This document shows positions 57,301 to 64,000 of a stretch of 64,000 nt of DNA, piece after piece (within the stretch, counting starts at the first letter, position 1; each line of letters begins with the position of its first letter). The notes under the pieces are model-generated. The model ran no database searches, was not told where the DNA came from, and saw only the letters and a list, made by a program, of their open reading frames with translations. The translations under genes and the position numbers were made by a program. The stretch comes from Megachile rotundata (taxonomy: Eukaryota > Arthropoda > Insecta > Hymenoptera > Megachilidae), in the NCBI RefSeq assembly GCF_050947335.1, contig NW_027473314.1:2976001-3040000 (forward strand), in the 5' to 3' direction.

Positions 57301-60300
57301 CAATCATACAAACACAAACATAAAAGCGCAATCATACAATCGCAATGTCACAATCACAATCATACAATCACAATCATCTAATCACAATCATACAATCAGA
57401 ATCATACAATCACAATCAATCAATCACAATCATACAATCGCAATCATACAATCGCAATGTCACAATCACTATCATACAATCACAATCAAACAATCACAAT
57501 CATACAATCACGATCATACAATCACGATCATACAATCACGATCATACAATCACGATCATACAATCACGATCATACAATCTCAATCATACAATCACAATCA
57601 TACAATCACAATCATACAATCACAATCATACAATCACAATCATACAATCACAATCATGCAATCACCATCATACAATCACAATCATACAATCACCATCATA
57701 CAATCACAATCATACAATCATAATCATATAATCACACTCATAAAATTGCAATCATACAATCGCAATGATACAATCACAATCATACAATCACAATCATACA
57801 ATCTGAATCATGCAACTACAATCATACGATCATAATCATGCAAGAACAATCATACAATCACAATCATGGAACCATAATTGTACAACCACAATCACACGAT
57901 CACAATCATACAATCGCAATCATACAAACACAAACATAAAAGCGCAACCATACAATCGCAATGCCACAATCACAATCCTACAATCACAATCATACAATCA
58001 CAATCATACAAACGCAATCATACAATCACAATCATATAATCACAATCATACAATCACAATCATTCAACCACAAGCATACAATCACAATCATACAATCGCA
58101 ATCATACAATCACAATCATACAATCTCAATCATGCAATCACAATCATACAATCAAAATCATACAATCACAATCATACAATCACAATCATACAATCACAAT
58201 CATACAATCACAAGCATACAATCACAATCATACAATTAAAATCATACAATCACAGTCACACAATGACAATCATACAATCACAATCATGCAATTACAGTCA
58301 TACAATCACAATCATACAATCACAATCATGCAATCACAATCATACAATCAAAATCATACAATCACAATCACACAGTCGCAATCATACAATCACAATCATA
58401 CAATCACAATCATACAATTAAAATCACACAATCACAATCATACAATCACAATCATACAATCACAGTCATGCAATCACGATCATACAATCACAATCATACA
58501 ATCGCAATATTACAATCGCAATCACACAATCACAATCGTACAATTAAAATCATACAATCACAATCATACAATGACTATAATACAATCACAATAATACAAT
58601 CTCAATCATGCAATCACAATCATACAATCAAAATCATACAATCACAATCATACAATCACAATCATACAATCACAATCATACTATCGCAATCATACAATCG
58701 CAATCATACAATCGCAATGTCACATTCACTATTATACAATCACGATCATACAATCTCAATCATACAATCACAATCATACAATCGCAATCATACAATCGCA
58801 ATGTCACAATCACTATCATACAATCACAATCAAACAATCACAATCATACAATCACAATCATACAATCACAATCATACAATCACAATCATACAATCACAAT
58901 CATACAATCACAATCATACAATCGCAATCATACAATCATAATCATATAATCACACTCATAAAATTGCAATCATACAATCGCAATCATACAATCACAATCA
59001 TACAATCACAATCATACAATCACAATCATACAATCACAATCATACAATCTGAATCGTGCAACTACAATCATACGATCATAATCATGCAAGAACAATCATA
59101 CAATCACAATCATGGAACCATAATTATACAACCACAATCATACGATCACAATCATACAAATGCAATCATACAAACACAATCCTAAAAGCGCAATCATACA
59201 ATCGCAATGTCACAATCACAATCATACAATCACAATAATACAATCACAATCATACAAACGCAATCATACAATCAAATCATATAATCACAATCATACAATC
59301 ACAATCATTCAACCACAAGCATACAATCACAATCATACAATCGCAGTCATACAATCCCAATCATACAATCTCAATCATGCAATCACAATCATACAATCAA
59401 AATCATACAATCACAATCATACAATCACAATCATACAATCACAATCATACAATCACCATCATACAATCACAATCATACAATCAAAATCATACAACCACAA
59501 TGATACAATCACAATAATACAATCACAATCATAAAATCACAATTATACAATCACGATCATACAATCACGATCATACAATCACGATCATACAATCACGATC
59601 ATACAATCACGATCATACAATCACAATCATACAAATAACATCATACAAATAAAATCATACAACCACAATCATACAATCACAATCATACAATCACAGTCAT
59701 ACAATCACAGTCATACAATCACAGTCATACAATCACAGTCATACAATCACAATCATACAATCGCAATCATACAATCGCAATGTCACAATCACTATCATAC
59801 AATCACAATCATACAATCACAATCATACAATCACAATCATACAATCACCATCATACAATCACAATCATACAATCACAATCATACAATCACCATCATACAA
59901 TCACAATCATACAATCACCATAATACAAACGCGATCATACAATCACAATCATATAATCACAATCATACAATCACGATCATACAATCACGATCATGCAATC
60001 ACGATCATGCAATCACAATCATACAATCACAATCATACAATCACAATCATATAATCACAATCATACAATCACAATCATACAATCACAATCATGCAATCAC
60101 AATCATACAATCACAATCATACAATCTGAATCATGCAACTACAATCATACGATCATAATCATGCAAGAACAATCATACAATCACAATCATGGAACCATAA
60201 TTATACAACCACAATCACACGATCACAATCATACAATCGCAATCATACAAACACAAACATAAAAGCGCAATCATACAATCGCAATGTCACAATCACAATC

Positions 60301-60540
60301 ATACAATCTCAATCATACAATCACAATCATACAAACGCAATCATACAATCACAATCATATAATCACAATCATACAATCACAATCATTCAACCACAAGCAT
60401 ACAATCACAATCATACAATCGCAATCATACAATCACAATCATACAATCTCAATCATGCAATCACAATCATACAATCAAAACCATACAATCACAATCATAC
60501 AATCACAATCATACAATCACAATCATACAATCACAATCAT
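54326..60540 (+). repeat. ~6-kb higher-order repeat, copy R2
   Basis: 6,215 bp (444 monomers less 1 bp). Contains A-prime at 54802, A at 55152, 56454, 57182, 57798, 59044 and 60121, D at 58456 and E at 59631. It has a 182-bp extra segment near 54.55-54.73 kb: two successive ACGATC plus AAAATCAC motifs where R1 and R3 have one. The unit at 60121 is left-type (its flank has ACAATCTCAATCAT soon after cassette A), so R2 also records exchange with the left family. It carries the 1-bp deletion at 59,268. Confidence 0.87.
59268..59280 (+). other. 13-bp monomer: 1-bp deletion
   Basis: ACAATCAAATCAT, one base short, within R2 downstream of the cassette A copy at 59044. The matching positions in R1 and R3 (about 53.46 and 63.38 kb) are full length, so the deletion is private to R2. 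Confidence 0.9.
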
Positions 60541-63500
60541 ACAGTCAGAATCATAAAATCACAATCATGCAATCACAATCTTACTATCACAATCATACAA
60601 TCACAGTCATACAATCACAATCATACAATCGCAATCATACAATCGCAATGTCACAATCACAATCATACAATCACAATCATACAATCACAATCATACAAAC
60701 GCAATCATACAATCACAATCATATAATCACAATCATACAATCACAATCATACAGCCACGATCATACAATCACGATCATAAAATCACAATCATACAATCGC
60801 AATTATACAATCACAATCATACAATCACAATCATACAATCAGAATCATGCAATTACAACCATGCGATCATAATCATGCAAGAACAATCATACAATCACAA
60901 TCATGGAACCATAATCATACAATCACAATCATACAATCACAATCATACAAACGCAATCATACAATCACAATCATATAATCACAATCATACAATCACAATC
61001 ATACAATCACAAGCATACAATCACAATCATACAATCACAATCATAAAATCACAATCATGCAATCACAATCTTACTATCACAATCATACAATCATAATCAT
61101 ATAATCACCCTCATAAAATTGCAATCATACAACCGCAATCATACAATCACAATCATACAATCACAATCATACAATCACAATCATATAATCTGAATCATGC
61201 AACTACAATCATACGATCATAATCATGCAAGAACAATCATACAATCACAATCATGGAACCATAATTATACAACCACAATCATACGATCACAATCATACAA
61301 ATGCAATCATACAAACACAATGATAAAAGCGCAATCATACAATCGCAATGTCACAATCACTATTATACAATCACAGTCATACAATCACAATCATACAATC
61401 ACAATCACACAATCACGATCATACAATCACGATCATACAGTCACGGTCATACAATCACGATCATACAATCACGATCATACAATCACAATCATACAATCAC
61501 AATCATACAATCACAATCATACAAACGCGATCAGATAATCACAATCATACAATCACGATCATACAATCACGATCATACAATCACGGTCATACAATCACGA
61601 TCATACAATCACGATCACACAATCACAATCATACAATCGCAATTATACAATCACAATCATACAATCACAATCATACAATCAGAATCATAAAATCACAATC
61701 ATGCAATCACAATCTTACTATCACAATCATACAATCACAGTCATACAATCACAATCATACAATCGCAATCATACAATCGCAATGTCACAATCACTATCAT
61801 ACAATCACAATCAAACAATCACAATCATACAATCACAATCATACAATCACAATCATACAATCACAATCATACAATCACAGTCATACAATCAAAATCATAC
61901 AATCACAATGATACAATCACAATAATACAATCACAATCATAAAATCACAATTATACAATCACGATCATACAATCACGATCATACAATCACGATCATACAA
62001 TCACGATCATACAATCACGATCATACAATCACGATCATACAATCTCAATCATACAATCACAATCATACAATCGCAATCATACAATCGCAATGTCACAGTC
62101 ACTATCATACAATCACAATCAAACAATCACAATCATACAATCACAATCATACAATCACAATCATACAATCACAATCATACAATCACAATCATACAATCGC
62201 AATCATACAATCATAATCATATAATCACACTCATAAAATTGCAATCATACAATCGCAATCATACAAACACAATCATACAATCACAATCATACAATCACAA
62301 TCATACAATCTGAATCGTGCAACTACAATCATACGATCATAATCATGCAAGAACAATCATACAATCACAATCGGGGAACCATAATTATACAACCACAATC
62401 ATACGATCACAATCATACAAATGCAATCATACAAACACAATCATAAAAGCGCAATCATACAATCGCAATGTCACAATCACTATCATACAATCACAATCAT
62501 ACAATCACAATCATACAATCACAATCATACAATCACCATCATACAATCACAATCATACAATCACAATCATACAATCACAGTCATACAATCAAAATCATAC
62601 AACCACAATGATACAATCACAATAATACAATCACAATCATAAAATCACAATTATACAATCACGATCATACAATCACGATCATACAATCACGATCATACAA
62701 TCACGATCATACAATCTCAATCATACAATCACAATCATACAATCACAATCATATAATCACAATCATACAATCACAATCATACAATCACAATCATACAATC
62801 ACCATCATACAATCACAATCATACTATCACAATCATACAATCGCAATCATACAATCGCAATGTCACATTCACTATTATACAATCACGATCATACAATCTC
62901 AATCATACAATCACAATCATACAATCGCAATCATACAATCGCAATGTCACAATCACTATCATACAATCACAATCAAACAATCACAATCATACAATCACAA
63001 TCATACAATCACAATCATACAATCACAATCATACAATCACAATCATACAATCGCAATCATACAATCATAATCATATAATCACACTCATAAAATTGCAATC
63101 ATACAATCGCAATCATACAATCACAATCATACAATCACAATCATACAATCACAATCATACAATCTGAATCGTGCAACTACAATCATACGATCATAATCAT
63201 GCAAGAACAATCATACAATCACAATCATGGAACCATAATTATACAACCACAGTCATACGATCACAATCATACAAATGCAATCATACAAACACAATCATAA
63301 AAGCGCAATCATACAATCGCAATGTCACAATCACAATCATACAATCACAATAATACAATCACAATCATACAAACGCAATCATACAATCACAATCATATAA
63401 TCACAATCATACAATCACAATCATTCAACCACAAGCATACAATCACAATCATACAATCGCAGTCATACAATCCCAATCATACAATCTCAATCATGCAATC

Positions 63501-64000
63501 ACAATCATACAATCAAAATCATACAATCACAATCATACAATCACAATCATACAATCACAATCATACAATCACCATCATACAATCACAATCATACAATCAA
63601 AATCATACAACCACAATGATACAATCACAATAATACAATCACAATCATAAAATCACAATTATACAATCACGATCATACAATCACGATCATACAATCACGA
63701 TCATACAATCACGATCATACAATCACGATCATACAATCACAATCATACAAATAACATCATACAAATAAAATCATACAACCACAATCATACAATCACAATC
63801 ATACAATCACAGTCATACAATCACAGTCATACAATCACAGTCATACAATCACAGTCATACAATCACAATCATACAATCGCAATCATACAATCGCAATGTC
63901 ACAATCACTATCATACAATCACAATCATACAATCACAATCATACAATCACAATCATACAATCACCATCATACAATCACAATCATACAATCACAATCATAC
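60541..64000 (+). repeat. ~6-kb higher-order repeat, copy R3 (cut by window end)
   Basis: Begins with the same ACAGTCAGAATCAT start. Contains A-prime at 60835, A at 61185, 62305 and 63159 and E at 63747. Offsets to R2 are 6,033 bp (60835/54802, 61185/55152) and 5,851 bp (62305/56454), then 4,143 bp (the ATGTCACATTC landmark at 62,860/58,717) and 4,115 bp (63159/59044). The jump from 5,851 to 4,143 marks a 1,708-bp (122-monomer) deletion near 62.8 kb. One base of each offset is the R2 deletion at 59,268. Confidence 0.87.

Larger units (their letters stand above)
1..64000 (+). repeat. 14-bp satellite array spanning the whole window
   Basis: The entire window is head-to-tail copies of a 14-bp monomer, canonical + strand form ACAATCACAATCAT (7 A, 4 C, 3 T, no G). 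It splits internally as ACAATC + ACAATC + AT. About 4,570 consecutive monomers are present and both window ends fall mid-monomer, so the array continues outward. Variants are mostly single substitutions, such as A9 to G (ACAATCACGATCAT), A7 to G (ACAATCGCAATCAT), A10 to G (ACAATCACAGTCAT), C8 to A, A1 to G, A7 to T and C2 to T. No stretch of unrelated sequence and no inverted copy was seen. Satellites of this kind normally form heterochromatin; that role is inferred here. I do not recognise the monomer as a named satellite family. Confidence 0.99.
36974..64000 (+). repeat. Right higher-order domain
   Basis: Marked by cassette E, frequent cassette B, the a2 subtype of cassette A, cassette A-prime, ACGATC runs of variable length (3-8) and near absence of cassette D. 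All four off-register indels of the window lie here. Layout: a 3.7-kb duplication pair (36,974-44,790), a mosaic stretch (44,791-48,403), then three copies of a ~6-kb repeat (48,404 to the end). The left boundary is set by the change in landmarks and could shift by tens of bases. Confidence 0.8.

Noticed and set aside
348..63172. Nucleosome-scale phasing (168-bp cassette A; 504 = 3 x 168; 840 = 5 x 168)
   Set aside because: Many other spacings (406, 1,036, 1,456, 1,736 and 2,030 bp) are not multiples of 168 or of 42, so the fit is selective.
1..64000. CRISPR array
   Set aside because: The repeat is contiguous at 14 bp with no spacers of unrelated sequence; the variants are substitutions in the same unit.
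1..64000. Telomeric repeat
   Set aside because: The monomer has no run of G or C like known telomere repeats, and the array is organised in higher-order blocks with abundant variants.
1..64000. Bacterial-type promoters (TATAAT occurs in each CATATAATCAC variant) or polyadenylation signals (AATAAA in cassette E)
   Set aside because: These hexamers are created by single substitutions in the monomer, recur wherever that variant recurs, and have no gene context or partner element.
1..64000. CENP-B box or other known centromere protein motif
   Set aside because: Nothing resembling the CENP-B box is visible in the canonical monomer or the cassettes. A centromeric role can be neither supported nor excluded from sequence alone.
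1..64000. G-quadruplex, hairpin or triplex structure
   Set aside because: G residues are isolated, the strand has no inverted complementarity beyond short chance matches, and the sequence is not homopurine/homopyrimidine.

Overview
The whole 64 kb window is one uninterrupted satellite DNA array. Its unit is a 14-bp monomer, canonical + strand form ACAATCACAATCAT, repeated head-to-tail about 4,570 times. I see no gene, RNA gene, CRISPR array, transposon, inversion or unique-sequence spacer. The array runs off both ends, because the first and last bases are mid-monomer. A pure, strongly strand-skewed array of this length suggests eukaryotic constitutive heterochromatin (centromeric, pericentromeric, subtelomeric or sex-chromosomal). 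I do not recognise the monomer and cannot name the organism.

The many + strand reading frames are artefacts. The canonical monomer has no stop in any + frame and 14 is not a multiple of 3, so all three frames read the same 14-residue peptide repeat (TITIIQSQSYNHNH). The - strand carries TGA in every frame. No coding sequence is annotated.

The structure lies in how variant monomers are arranged. Cassettes of divergent monomers recur in fixed order and act as landmarks. They are cassette A (12 monomers, 168 bp, 50 copies), B (3 monomers, upstream of many A copies), C (7 monomers with ACAAACGCGATCAT), D (13 monomers, 35 copies), E (ACAAATAACATCAT followed by a run of ACAATCACAGTCAT), and runs of 3-8 ACAATCACGATCAT monomers. 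Spacings between landmarks are multiples of 14 bp throughout. Only four off-register indels were found: 37,056 (-1), 45,721 (-6), 46,387 (+1) and 59,268 (-1).

Two higher-order domains can be separated. The left domain (1 to about 37.0 kb) is rich in cassette D. It is built from units of 1,036, 1,540 or about 2,044 bp that differ by a 504-bp sub-repeat, and it contains a roughly 10-kb colinear tandem duplication (10.7-21.3 kb versus 22.1-31.2 kb). The right domain (about 37.0 kb to the end) holds a very recent 3.7-kb duplication (37.0-40.7 kb versus 41.1-44.8 kb, offset 4,116 bp) and three successive copies of a repeat of about 6 kb starting at 48,404, 54,326 and 60,541. A right-type island at about 3.57-4.97 kb inside the left domain shows exchange over nearly 50 kb.

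The array appears to have evolved by gain and loss of whole monomers and blocks (unequal exchange, gene conversion or slippage) plus point substitutions, not by random indels. All alignments were made by eye from landmark coordinates. Percent identities and exact breakpoints need a dot plot.
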